This document shows positions 51,140 through 59,115 of a DNA stretch of 64,000 nucleotides, piece after piece. The notes under the pieces are model-generated. The model had not been told where the DNA came from, ran no database searches, and worked only from the letters and a program-made list of their open reading frames with translations. Source of the DNA: Candidatus Sulfopaludibacter sp. SbA3 (GTDB taxonomy: Bacteria > Acidobacteriota > Terriglobia > Bryobacterales > Bryobacteraceae); contig CAMDED010000007.1 in the NCBI GenBank assembly GCA_945893365.1, positions 1-64,000 on the forward strand. Direction: 5' to 3'. The position numbers were made by a program, and so were the translations under genes. Each line of letters opens with the position of its first letter. Positions within the stretch are counted from its first letter, which is position 1.

Positions 51140-51988
51140 TTACTCCCCGGGAATGCGCCACATCTCGCCGCACTCGAAGATCTTGAACTTCTGTTCCGGT
51201 CTGTGGCCGAGCATGTGGGCGATAAACCGGTTCACGTCCGTGTCCGCGGCTGGCGCGGTCTCGAAGGCGGTGTGGGCCGTATCGCAGGTAGCGGTGTCGC
51301 TGGCAAAGGTTCCGTAGTGCATGGGAACAAGCCACCGCGCCCCGATATCCTTCGCGAGTTCGGCCGCTTCGGCAATTTCGAAATTGCCGGGCCGGCCGCT
51401 GATGGGCAGCAGCGCGACGGTCACATTGAACGGCCGAAGCCTCCCCACCAGATCGGGATAAGGGACGCAATCGCCGGAGTGGTAAATCGTGCAGTCTCCA
51501 AAGCGGATAAGGTACCCAAGATAAGGATAGCCGCCGGATGGCGTCCAGTCGAGTTGGCCGTGCGCCGACGGCACGGCATAGATGCGGTCGTCCAGATACT
51601 CAACGCGCAGACCGTTATCGGTTGTGACCATGCGGCCGTAAGGAATTCCAATGCTGTTCGCGTACTCAGCCGCGGATTTCGGGAGCACGAGTTTGGCGCG
51701 CTTCGATCCCGCGAGGATTCCAACGACCGTGGGGCCGTCAAGATGCTCCGGATCGTTATGTGTGGCGAGGACCAGTCCCGCGTGCTGAATCTCAAGCGGC
51801 GCGAGCGGCGGTGCGATCAGCCTCTTCGGAGTATTGGAAAGGAAGGGGTCCACGTAGATTACGGCTTTTCGAAACTTCAACACGAAACCGGCGTGGCCGA
51901 GCCACCAGAGCGCCGGAGCCGGGCACTCCGCGCTTTCAATCTCCTTACATAGCTCGGCTCCGCGATTCGCGGGCTGTGACGGATACAT
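51140..51988 (-). CDS. Metallo-beta-lactamase-fold protein (UlaG-like), altered metal motif
   Basis: 282 residues, no signal. The fold is seen in LWWLGHAGFVLKF, VIYVDPFLSNTPKRLIAPPL, YHSGDCVPYPDLVGRL and VPMHYGTFASDT, all UlaG/RNase J-like features. The first metal-ligand motif is ATHNDPEHLD (H77, D79, E81, H82) instead of the usual HxHxDH, so one His is replaced by Asp and the Asp by Glu. Metal binding may still occur but would differ. It converges on the RidA gene, with two bases between the stops. Its 5' 44 bases overlap the cyclase gene, which may be co-transcribed. Confidence 0.82.
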   Translation of the reverse strand: MYPSQPANRGAELCKEIESAECPAPALWWLGHAGFVLKFRKAVIYVDPFLSNTPKRLIAPPLAPLEIQHAGLVLATHNDPEHLDGPTVVGILAGSKRAKLVLPKSAAEYANSIGIPYGRMVTTDNGLRVEYLDDRIYAVPSAHGQLDWTPSGGYPYLGYLIRFGDCTIYHSGDCVPYPDLVGRLRPFNVTVALLPISGRPGNFEIAEAAELAKDIGARWLVPMHYGTFASDTATCDTAHTAFETAPAADTDVNRFIAHMLGHRPEQKFKIFECGEMWRIPGE

Positions 51989-52589
51989 GCGGCTCCGTGT
52001 ATTGTACCCCGGTGCGTTTGCGGTCGCGCTTCATGCCGTACATCCGGTCGTCCGCCTCCGCTACCAAGTCGTACAGCCGGCCCCCGTGTCCTTCCGCAAC
52101 GCCCCAACTCACCCGCATGGGCAGCGGACTGAAGCCCCTGAGGTGAAACTCGGAGAGCCGGGCCTCAATCCGGAGAAGCCTGGTCATGGCGGTCTCTTCC
52201 GTTTCGTTCTGGAAAATCAACACGAACTCGTCGCCCCCCCAGCGAAAAGCCAGGTCGCCTCCGCGCACGGACGCCCGGATCAGGCGGCCGACCTCCCGCA
52301 AGACTTCGTCTCCGGCCAAATGCCCTAACTCGTCGTTGACTCGCTTGAAGTCGTCCATGTCGAGCACCGCCACCACCCCGGAAATCAGCGTCCCTCCCGG
52401 AAGCGTCCCGGCTGCCGTGGTTCGATTCTGGAGACCGGTAAGCGGATCGGTTCGGTAGGTTCGCTCAAGCTCAGTCTGGTTGTACGACAAATCGCGGTTG
52501 CGGTTTCGCAGAAGCGCATTCTGCACGTAGAGAGACACGCAGACGGCAAATAACAAACCGGAGAGCCAGTAAGTGAAGGTTAGGTCCAT
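51945..52589 (-). CDS. Diguanylate cyclase (GGDEF), membrane-anchored
   Basis: 214 residues: one N-terminal membrane helix (YWLSGLLFAVCVSLYV, about residues 7-22), a short linker YNQTELERTYRTDPLTGLQN and a full GGDEF domain with LDMDDFKRVNDELGHLAGDE and RWGGDEFVLIF (GGDEF at 118-122). The I-site RxxD is present as RGGD at 109-112, five residues before GGDEF, so product inhibition by c-di-GMP is likely. It makes c-di-GMP, probably at the inner membrane. The ATG at 52589 starts the helix; a longer frame adds a non-conserved extension. Confidence 0.92.
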   Translation of the reverse strand: MDLTFTYWLSGLLFAVCVSLYVQNALLRNRNRDLSYNQTELERTYRTDPLTGLQNRTTAAGTLPGGTLISGVVAVLDMDDFKRVNDELGHLAGDEVLREVGRLIRASVRGGDLAFRWGGDEFVLIFQNETEETAMTRLLRIEARLSEFHLRGFSPLPMRVSWGVAEGHGGRLYDLVAEADDRMYGMKRDRKRTGVQYTEPHVSVTARESRSRAM

Positions 52590-53206
52590 TTCAATTACGA
52601 TTGTATCGGCGGGTTGGCGATCCACGGAATAGAACAAAGGTCCCGATCCGCAGGTACGGGAGAAATAGGTGGATGGAGGACCAAGGGCTTAAGTACGTAG
52701 CTGCGCAGCCGGGAACGTGGCCCTTCGGCTTAATATGGACGATACCGCCGTACTTGGTAACTCAGACTTCCGTAGAGCCGGTATTAACAAGTAAGTCGTT
52801 GATTCTCACCATCGACCTGACCGAATGCGAGAAGAGCCGCTCCGAGGCCACGTCGACTCGAAGCTCAGGGCGGAAGTTACGGGTCCGCGGAGTGCACAGG
52901 TTGGAGATCATCGATACCAGCGGCGAATCGACCATTCTGAATAACGGTCAAGCGCCCTCGCTTCGGTGGCGGCCGGCGAAAACGAAGTTATCGGGGAACG
53001 GCGGTTGGCCAAGTAGTCCCGCGCGGAGTCGGATTCACCTCACGAGAATCACTTGGCCGTGTAACGGTCTGCGCGAACTAGTGCCAAGCGCGCTCTTCCT
53101 GAATCCCGGTTGAAAAGGGGCGATTCACACGTCCCGCCGACTGGGCTTGCTGTAACGGCAGATGGCGTGCTGCCGGCCTGCTCCGCCCGGCGGTACAATA
53201 ACGCCC
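52590..53206. other. Large intergenic stretch, no gene recognised
   Basis: About 600 bases separate the divergent cyclase and class III aminotransferase starts. A 170-codon plus-strand frame at 52601-53113 exists, but it has no recognisable motif, no ribosome-binding site and a composition unlike neighbouring proteins, so I do not count it. The stretch is AT-richer than its flanks and may be remnant DNA. The TACAAT at 53194-53199 is the likely promoter of the aminotransferase. Confidence 0.4.
53194..53199 (+). promoter_or_regulatory. -10-like box TACAAT before the class III aminotransferase
   Basis: TACAAT, seven bases (AACGCCC), ATG at 53207, and no Shine-Dalgarno sequence. It is one of the clearest leaderless-type starts in the window and fixes the start against the longer frame. 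Confidence 0.5.
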
Positions 53207-54556
53207 ATGGAACAAACGGCGATCACCTCAAGCAGGGAACTCGATCTGGAGCACCTCTGGCACGGCAACCTTCAGCACCATGGCCTCGACCGGCGGCCGC
53301 CGCTTGAGGTTACAGGCGCGCACGGATGTTGGATTTGGGACGCGGATGGCCGCCGCTACCTCGACGGCATGGCTGGCCTGTGGTGCGTCAATGTAGGCTA
53401 CGGCAGACAGAAAATCGTCGACGCGGTGGCGGCGCAGATGACGCAAATGCCGTACTATCCCCTGACGCAATCTCACGGTCCGGGCGCGCGTTTAGCGGCG
53501 CGTCTGGCGGGGCTGCTGCCCGGCGAACTGAACCGCGTCTACTTTTTGAACAGCGGGTCGGAGGCGGTCGAGACGGCGCTCAAGATCGCCCGCCAAGCCA
53601 GCCGCCGCCTGCACCCCGGAGAGAACCGGTTCAAGATCATTTCGCGCTATCGGGCCTATCACGGGTTTACCATGGGCGCGATGTCGGCTACCGGTCAGGC
53701 CTTTCGCAAGCGCGACTTCGAGCCGCTCGTGCCCGGCTTCTTTCACGTCGTGCCGCCCGACCCTTATCATTGCGATTTCTGCGCGAAGGAACCCGGCTGC
53801 ACACTGACCTGCGCCGACGAGTTCGACCGGGTGATCCGCATGGAAGGACCCGATACCGTTGCGGCGATCATCATGGAACCCGTCATCGGCGGAGGCGGCG
53901 TGCTGCCCGCGCCCGAAGGCTACATTCGGCGCGTCCGCGAAATCTGCGACCGCTACGGCGTGCTGCTGATTCTGGACGAAGTGATTACGGGTTTTGGGAG
54001 AACGGGAAAATTATTCGGATTCGAGCATTCCGGCGTCACGCCCGATATCGCCACGTTTGCCAAGGGATTGACGTCGGCGTATCTGCCCTTGGCCGCGACA
54101 GTCGCCACAGGCCGGGTCTTCCAGGCGTTCTCGAGCGCGGAGGACGACACCGCGAAGTTCACTCAAGTTACCACCTTTGGTGGGCATCCGTGCTCCTGCG
54201 CCGCCGGGCTCGCGAACCTGGACATCCTCACGGAGGAACGGCTCTGGGAGAACTCCGCTCAGGTTGGCGCTTACTTGAAAAACAGGTTGATCGAGCTAGG
54301 CGCGCCGTCGATCGGCGAAGTCCGAGGGATGGGCCTCCTCATCGGCATCGAGATGGTGGAGGCGGGTACCCGGACGCCCATGCGGGAGTCGCGCGTGATT
54401 TCGATTCAACGCGCGATTCGCGACCGCGGCGTGATCGTGGGGAGGAATAACGACACCGCGCCCGGCCTCTGCAATACGCTCACGATCTCGCCGCCGCTGA
54501 CGCTCACGGAGGGCGAGGCGGATATCATCGTCGAAGCGATTTCCGCTTCGTTATGA
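53207..54556 (+). CDS. Class III (omega) aminotransferase
   Basis: 449 residues. PLP-fold type I class III features: DADGRRYLDGMAGLWCVNVG, LNSGSEAVETALKIARQ, YHGFTMGAMSATG, the EP-x-IGGGG phosphate region (MEPVIGGGGVLPAP), ILDEVITGFGRTGKLFGFEH, and the PLP lysine in FAKGLTSAYLPL followed by FGGHPCSCAAGLANLD. It probably transfers an amino group from an omega-amino donor (beta-alanine, putrescine or similar) to pyruvate or 2-oxoglutarate. A Cys-rich insert YHCDFCAKEPGCTLTC (about residues 187-202) is unusual and could bind metal. Start chosen by the TACAAT box. Confidence 0.93.
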   Translation: MEQTAITSSRELDLEHLWHGNLQHHGLDRRPPLEVTGAHGCWIWDADGRRYLDGMAGLWCVNVGYGRQKIVDAVAAQMTQMPYYPLTQSHGPGARLAARLAGLLPGELNRVYFLNSGSEAVETALKIARQASRRLHPGENRFKIISRYRAYHGFTMGAMSATGQAFRKRDFEPLVPGFFHVVPPDPYHCDFCAKEPGCTLTCADEFDRVIRMEGPDTVAAIIMEPVIGGGGVLPAPEGYIRRVREICDRYGVLLILDEVITGFGRTGKLFGFEHSGVTPDIATFAKGLTSAYLPLAATVATGRVFQAFSSAEDDTAKFTQVTTFGGHPCSCAAGLANLDILTEERLWENSAQVGAYLKNRLIELGAPSIGEVRGMGLLIGIEMVEAGTRTPMRESRVISIQRAIRDRGVIVGRNNDTAPGLCNTLTISPPLTLTEGEADIIVEAISASL

Positions 54557-54589
54557 CCGGATCGAAGGGGTGACGTCTTCGAGGCGTGG

Positions 54590-54955
54590 TCACTCAATTT
54601 CCACGAGTGTCGTGCGGTAGGGCTTCGTTCCCAGATTGATCAACTGCGGGGCGTCCTCGCCCTTGTCGTGCCAGATGACGTCGCCGGACTTCCGCTCGCG
54701 AATCGTCTTCTCGCCCGTGGCTGAGTCCTTCCTCTCGTAGCGGCAATCGTCCATGAACACAATCACCTGGTCCGTTCGCCGGATATGCCGTTCCCGCGGC
54801 ACGCCGGGCGCGTAGACCATCTCGGAAACTCTTACGCGTTTGTTCTGCAGTTTCACCGTAGGCGCGGAAGGCGTTTGCGCCAGGCCGAGCCCCCACATCG
54901 CCGCCACCGTAAGCGCCGAGCTGATGGCCGCCGTAAGAACGATCGTCTTTCTCAT
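54590..54955 (-). CDS. Exported cupin-like small protein
   Basis: 121 residues with a signal MRKTIVLTAAISSALTVAAM and a domain of about 95 residues: VSEMVYAPGVPRERHIRRTD and QVIVFMDDCRYERKDSATGE, SGDVIWHDKGEDAPQLINLG. This looks like a single-domain beta-barrel cupin, with His/Glu/Asp positioned as possible metal ligands (RERHIRRTD, VIWHDKGE). It is the last gene of a four-gene operon and its ATG overlaps the transporter stop by four bases. A role in handling the sugar taken up is inferred from context only. Confidence 0.75.
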   Translation of the reverse strand: MRKTIVLTAAISSALTVAAMWGLGLAQTPSAPTVKLQNKRVRVSEMVYAPGVPRERHIRRTDQVIVFMDDCRYERKDSATGEKTIRERKSGDVIWHDKGEDAPQLINLGTKPYRTTLVEIE

Positions 54956-56211
54956 GCCGGTAACTCCTTCGGAGCGTATTTCTCGCGCACCAGCAACAGG
55001 TATGCCGCGATTCCAATAAACAGGAACACCCAGATGGCCTGCATGGGCGCTTCATAGCTGCCGGTTTTTTCAATCAGCCAGCCCGTGAGAATCGGCGCCA
55101 CAATGCCGGGCAGGTTCGCGGCGCAATTCTGAATTCCGACGATCCGTCCAATCGCTCCGCCGGGGATCAGCGTCTGGGTCAACGCCCAATAGTTCGCCGT
55201 CGCCAAACCAAGCCCGGTGAGCGAAAACACGGCAAAGAATAGCGCCACGGGAACCGAATCGGAGAGCGCGCCAAACACCTCGGTCGAAGCCATCACGAAG
55301 CCCGCGATCGTGAACGCCTTGCGCACGGTCACGGGGTTCGCGCCGCGCGAGATGATGCGGTCGGCAGCCCAGCCCGCGACCGCCGCCATGGTCGCCATGC
55401 CGCCGAAGCTGAAGAACGTGTAGAGGCCCATCGAGTTCAGCGACAATCCGCGGCGTTCCACGAAGTATGCGGGCATCCACGTCATGCAGAAGTAGACGAA
55501 ATACATGTAGGAGAACGTGCCGATGATCGTCCCCCAGATTACGGGGCTCGCCATCAGCCGGCCAAACGGAACGGAGACCGCGTTCGGTTTCTTCTCCGCG
55601 CGCTCGCGCTGCCGGTCGTCGTTGCCCACGAGCGTAGTCCAGGGAATCAGCCAGAGCAGGCACCCCAGCCCGAGCACGAGAAACATGATCCGCCAATCGT
55701 ACTTCGCGATCAGCCACGCGGCTATGGGCGCTCCGATAGCCGGGCCGATCTTGGTGCCGGTCATGTACAGGCCGACGGCAAATCCGCGTTCCTTCTCGGC
55801 GAAATGGAATCGGATCCAGCGCATGCTCGCCGGCGTTACGACGGACTCGCCTACGCCCAACAGGAACCGCAGCGCGAACAACTGCGAGAACGAGTTCGCC
55901 ATCGCCGTCCCCGCGGACACCAGGCTCCAGAACAGGAAGCCGATCGTGTAGGGCGTCTTGACGCCGTAGCGGTCGACCAGCCATCCCGCCGGAATCTGAA
56001 GAAATGCGTACGACCAAAAGAACGCGGAATTCAGCGCTCCGCGGTCGCGGTCCGTCAGGTTGAAGAACTGCTTGAACTCCGGCACCGCGAGTGCGACGGA
56101 AATATTGGACCGGTCCACGTACGCGATGATGACGCCGAGACTAAGCAAAGCGACGATCCACCAGCGGCCCTTTTTGGAAACGGTTTCCGCGGCGGCAGCG
56201 AGCGTGCTCAT
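54952..56211 (-). CDS. MFS transporter, anion:cation (sugar-acid) type
   Basis: 419 residues with 12 hydrophobic helices. The family marks are the N-terminal IAYVDRSNISVALAVPEF, the loop-2/3 GWLVDRYGVKTPYTIGFLFW, LLGVGESVVTPASMRWIRFH and the second-half MGLYTFFSFGGMATMAAVAG. The set fits the ACS family (hexuronates, glucarate, galactonate). Both its start and its stop overlap neighbours by four bases. It is the presumed importer for the substrate processed by the DUF1080 and Gfo/Idh proteins. Confidence 0.9.
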   Translation of the reverse strand: MSTLAAAAETVSKKGRWWIVALLSLGVIIAYVDRSNISVALAVPEFKQFFNLTDRDRGALNSAFFWSYAFLQIPAGWLVDRYGVKTPYTIGFLFWSLVSAGTAMANSFSQLFALRFLLGVGESVVTPASMRWIRFHFAEKERGFAVGLYMTGTKIGPAIGAPIAAWLIAKYDWRIMFLVLGLGCLLWLIPWTTLVGNDDRQRERAEKKPNAVSVPFGRLMASPVIWGTIIGTFSYMYFVYFCMTWMPAYFVERRGLSLNSMGLYTFFSFGGMATMAAVAGWAADRIISRGANPVTVRKAFTIAGFVMASTEVFGALSDSVPVALFFAVFSLTGLGLATANYWALTQTLIPGGAIGRIVGIQNCAANLPGIVAPILTGWLIEKTGSYEAPMQAIWVFLFIGIAAYLLLVREKYAPKELPA

Positions 56212-57353
56212 GCGGATTTCACCTGGACCTGCTTGTACTCGATCCAGCGCCCCGCCTGATGCGCTTGCAGCATGATGCGCCCCGGCTCCAGGTCTTCCAA
56301 ATCGTTGTACTCAACCACGTTCTCGCCGTTGATCCGCACCAGACAGTACCTGCCTTTCACTACGAGCTGCATCAGGAACCACTTCTCCGGCTCGATTTTC
56401 GGATAGATGGCGCGTTTGATTCCGTATAACGATCCCGTCGGATAGACGGCGCCCTCGACATCGTGCACCTGGATCTCGTAGTGCCGTCCCTGATTTCCAG
56501 CGCCGTCGGCGCGAAACAGGATGCCGCCGTTCGCCCACTTGCTCGAGCGCAGGTAGACGTGAAACTCGAAATCGCGATACCGCTCGCGCGTCGCCAAATG
56601 GCCCAAGCCGTCGGCGCGCAGCACCGCCCCCAGCGGTTCCCACTTTGCCTTGCCTTCCACGACTTCCCATTGGGCCAGATCGGCGGGCTTCTCATAAAGC
56701 ATCTGCCATTTTTCCTTCGAGGGCAGCTCCTTGATCCGGAGGTTGCGGAAGCGAATCGGATACGACAGCGATTCAAGCCCGATGTATCCGCGCCGCAGCC
56801 TGTATTTCAGGTCCGGAACCGACTCGACGTCGAGATCCTGAACCAATTCATCGTTGATCCAGACGCGCAGCCGCGGCCATTCCATCGCGGTGCGCATCGA
56901 GTTCCACTCACCCTTGTTGCGCACGTTGACCTTGAGAGGGGCGGCCAGCGGGAACACGGCGCCGATCGATTCCCCAAGCATCTTGTGATCCTGCTTGTGA
57001 AAAATGTTGATCTTCATGCCCGTCTCGGCGTTGCGGCCGTGCTCGGGCGCGTGCAGGAAGATGCCGGAATTCATCCAGCCTTTGATGTAGAATTCGCAGC
57101 GAAAATCGAAATTCTCGTACTGCTTCTCCGAGCGGAGCCAGGTTGGGAAGTTCGACCCCTCGTGGACCACGATCGCGCCGTCATTGACGTAGAAGGCGGA
57201 CTGCGGCCCTTCGCGGATGCTCCATCCCTTCAGAGAAACGCCATCGAAGAGAGCGGTGTAGCCGTCGCTCTCGCCGCCGTTCTCAATTCCCTGCGCGGCG
57301 GCCGCCGGAACGAAGGCGAGAGGGACGGCCGACAGCAGGTCGCGGCGCTTCAC
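56208..57353 (-). CDS. Exported DUF1080 protein, two domains
   Basis: 381 residues from a GTG that overlaps the oxidoreductase stop (GTGA). Signal peptide VKRRDLLSAVPLAFVPAAAA; then two DUF1080/3-keto-disaccharide-hydrolase-like lectin folds: the first with TALFDGVSLKGWSIREGPQS and FRCEFYIKGWMNSGIFLHAP, the second with DLAQWEVVEGKAKWEPLGAV and FEFHVYLRSSKWANGGILFR. DUF1080 domains hydrolyse 3-keto-glucosides in some cases, which fits an oxidoreductase that could make or use 3-keto sugars. Substrate remains inferred. Translation is probably coupled to the upstream gene. Confidence 0.88.
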   Translation of the reverse strand: MKRRDLLSAVPLAFVPAAAAQGIENGGESDGYTALFDGVSLKGWSIREGPQSAFYVNDGAIVVHEGSNFPTWLRSEKQYENFDFRCEFYIKGWMNSGIFLHAPEHGRNAETGMKINIFHKQDHKMLGESIGAVFPLAAPLKVNVRNKGEWNSMRTAMEWPRLRVWINDELVQDLDVESVPDLKYRLRRGYIGLESLSYPIRFRNLRIKELPSKEKWQMLYEKPADLAQWEVVEGKAKWEPLGAVLRADGLGHLATRERYRDFEFHVYLRSSKWANGGILFRADGAGNQGRHYEIQVHDVEGAVYPTGSLYGIKRAIYPKIEPEKWFLMQLVVKGRYCLVRINGENVVEYNDLEDLEPGRIMLQAHQAGRWIEYKQVQVKSA

Positions 57354-58654
57354 ACTTTTTGCGGGACCACAAAGGGCTCCCGGTACTTCCGCGTGAACAT
57401 CCGGTTGGCTTCGTCGTCGCCGGTGCACTTGAGCGTATTCGGATCGAAATTCAGTGTACGTCCCAGCCGGTAGGAGATGTTTGCCAGGTGCACGAGCTGG
57501 GTCGACAGATACCCCTCTTCGATGTCCGCATTGAGGTCGGATTGCTTCCGGCTGCGCACCGCCGTAATGAAATTTTCCCAGTTGCTGCCGCCCTCGGACC
57601 GCGCGGGGCCCGGCTCCTGCTCCCTGCCCAGATACGTTTTGTACGTAGCGTACCCGTCGATGGCCATGTAGCCCTTCGATCCGAAGAACGTGTTACCGAC
57701 CGTGTTCGAGTCCTTCTTCTTTCCGCCCTCGCCGATGCCGGCCTCGTGATTGCTCATCCAGTGCCGGACTTCGAACACGAGCAGGCGTTTCCTGCCGCCC
57801 TCGTTGAACTCGAAGGTCGAGACCTGCGTATTCGGCGTTTGCTGGTCGTCGTCGAACATGAAGTGTCCGCCCATGGAGCTGATCTTCGTTGGGAGCTTCA
57901 CGCCCAGGCCCCACCGCGCGATGTCCATTTCATGAATGCCCTGATTGCCGATGTCGCCGTTGCCGTAGTCCCAATTCCAGTGCCAGTTGTAGTGAAACCG
58001 ATTCTTCGAGAAAGCGCGCGCGGGCGCGGGTCCGAGCCACAGATCGTAGTGAACGCCCGGAGGCGCGGCGGAATCGGGAGTGCGCCCGATGGTGTCGCGC
58101 CACTTGAAGCAGAGGCCGCGCGCCATGTAGACATCGCCGATCGCGCCTTCGTTCAGCTTCGCGGCCGCTTCGCGGAGGGCGACCGTCGAACGGCTGTTGG
58201 TTCCGTGCTGCACGATGCGGTCGTATTTGCGCGCCGCGGCCACAAGCTGGCGCGCCTCGAAGATATTGTGCGAGCACGGTTTCTCGACGTAAACGTCTTT
58301 TCCGGCCTGGCAGGACCAGATGCCCATCAGCGCGTGCCAGTGGTTCGGCGTTGCAATCGAAATGGCGTCGATCGACTTGTCTTCGAGCAGTTTCCGGATG
58401 TCGGTGAAGCGCGCGGGTTTCTTCTTGCCGGACTTCTCGACCTGGCCGATGCGCTCGTCGAGCACGGATTCGTCGACATCGCAGATCGCCGCGATTTCGA
58501 CGTTCTGCATCGCGGAGTACGCTTTGATGTGAGAATTGCCTTGCCCGCGCACGCCCACGCAGGCGACGCGAACCGTGTCGTTGGCGCTCGCCCGCGCGGA
58601 AACCGTCCCGCCCGCGGCCGCCGCCGTGGTCATCAGAAAATGTCTGCGATCCAT
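57350..58654 (-). CDS. Exported Gfo/Idh/MocA oxidoreductase
   Basis: 434 residues; AGGAG seven bases upstream. It has a signal peptide MDRRHFLMTTAAAAGGTVSA with a Tat-like MDRRHF, a Rossmann domain ACVGVRGQGNSHIKAYSA, the EKP motif (VYVEKPCSHNIFEARQLV) and C-terminal NWDYGNGDIGNQGIHEMDIA. Members oxidise sugars with NAD(P), here probably a nonclassical exported form (with bound cofactor) that makes 3-keto sugars. It leads the four-gene operon in which the next three genes each overlap their predecessor by four bases. Confidence 0.93.
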   Translation of the reverse strand: MDRRHFLMTTAAAAGGTVSARASANDTVRVACVGVRGQGNSHIKAYSAMQNVEIAAICDVDESVLDERIGQVEKSGKKKPARFTDIRKLLEDKSIDAISIATPNHWHALMGIWSCQAGKDVYVEKPCSHNIFEARQLVAAARKYDRIVQHGTNSRSTVALREAAAKLNEGAIGDVYMARGLCFKWRDTIGRTPDSAAPPGVHYDLWLGPAPARAFSKNRFHYNWHWNWDYGNGDIGNQGIHEMDIARWGLGVKLPTKISSMGGHFMFDDDQQTPNTQVSTFEFNEGGRKRLLVFEVRHWMSNHEAGIGEGGKKKDSNTVGNTFFGSKGYMAIDGYATYKTYLGREQEPGPARSEGGSNWENFITAVRSRKQSDLNADIEEGYLSTQLVHLANISYRLGRTLNFDPNTLKCTGDDEANRMFTRKYREPFVVPQKV

Positions 58655-58860
58655 GGTGAAGCTCCTATGCAGGAATGATTGTACGCCGGGGAGGAGGTCA
58701 AGTTCAATGTGGGACCGGCCTCCAGGCCCAGAGGCGTCAAGATAAGCCGTCGCATCGCTTTCGATCAAAGTGCATTCCTCTCAGCGTGGCTTGTGTCAAG
58801 CTATGCACCTAAAACAGAAACGCTTCCTTTTCGTTTATCTTGATTAAGAATATTCGCATG

Positions 58861-59115
58861 AACGCCCCGAAGGATGATCTCGAAGCGGTCCGCGCGATTG
58901 TTGAAGCTATCAAGGATTTCAAGTCGGACGAGCAGCAAAGCATCTTCCGATGGGCCGCTCGAAAAGCTGGGCTTGCCACAACCATTCGCTTCCTCTATTC
59001 ACGCACAACCGCCACCATCTGGAACATCTCCGGGAGTAACCGCTCCCGTCACACTGCTGGCGCCACAACCTCCCACCGCGACAAGAGACATCAAACCTTT
59101 CACCGCCGAGAAAGA
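58861..59115 (+). pseudogene. Conserved acidobacterial-type hypothetical gene, frameshifted and truncated
   Basis: From the ATG at 58861 the frame reads NAPKDDLEAVRAIVEAIKDF and SDEQQSIFRWAA. A shift near 58967 then continues as LEKLGLPQPFASSIHAQPPP, TLLAPQPPTATRDIKPFTAE and KDPKNP. I recall a family with an N-terminal 'LEAVrtIVeal..l...eQ..i.RWa.EKLGL' and a 'DIK.F...K.PKsd' central block; the following helical domain is missing because at about 59115 the sequence changes to the S9 peptidase relic on the opposite strand. Confidence 0.6.

Noticed and set aside
52601-53113. A 170-codon frame in the gap before the class III aminotransferase
   Set aside because: No ribosome-binding site, no motif, odd composition; treated as chance.
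57359-58678. A 439-codon plus-strand frame over the Gfo/Idh gene
   Set aside because: It mirrors a complete oxidoreductase with an AGGAG start on the minus strand; composition is that of a shadow.
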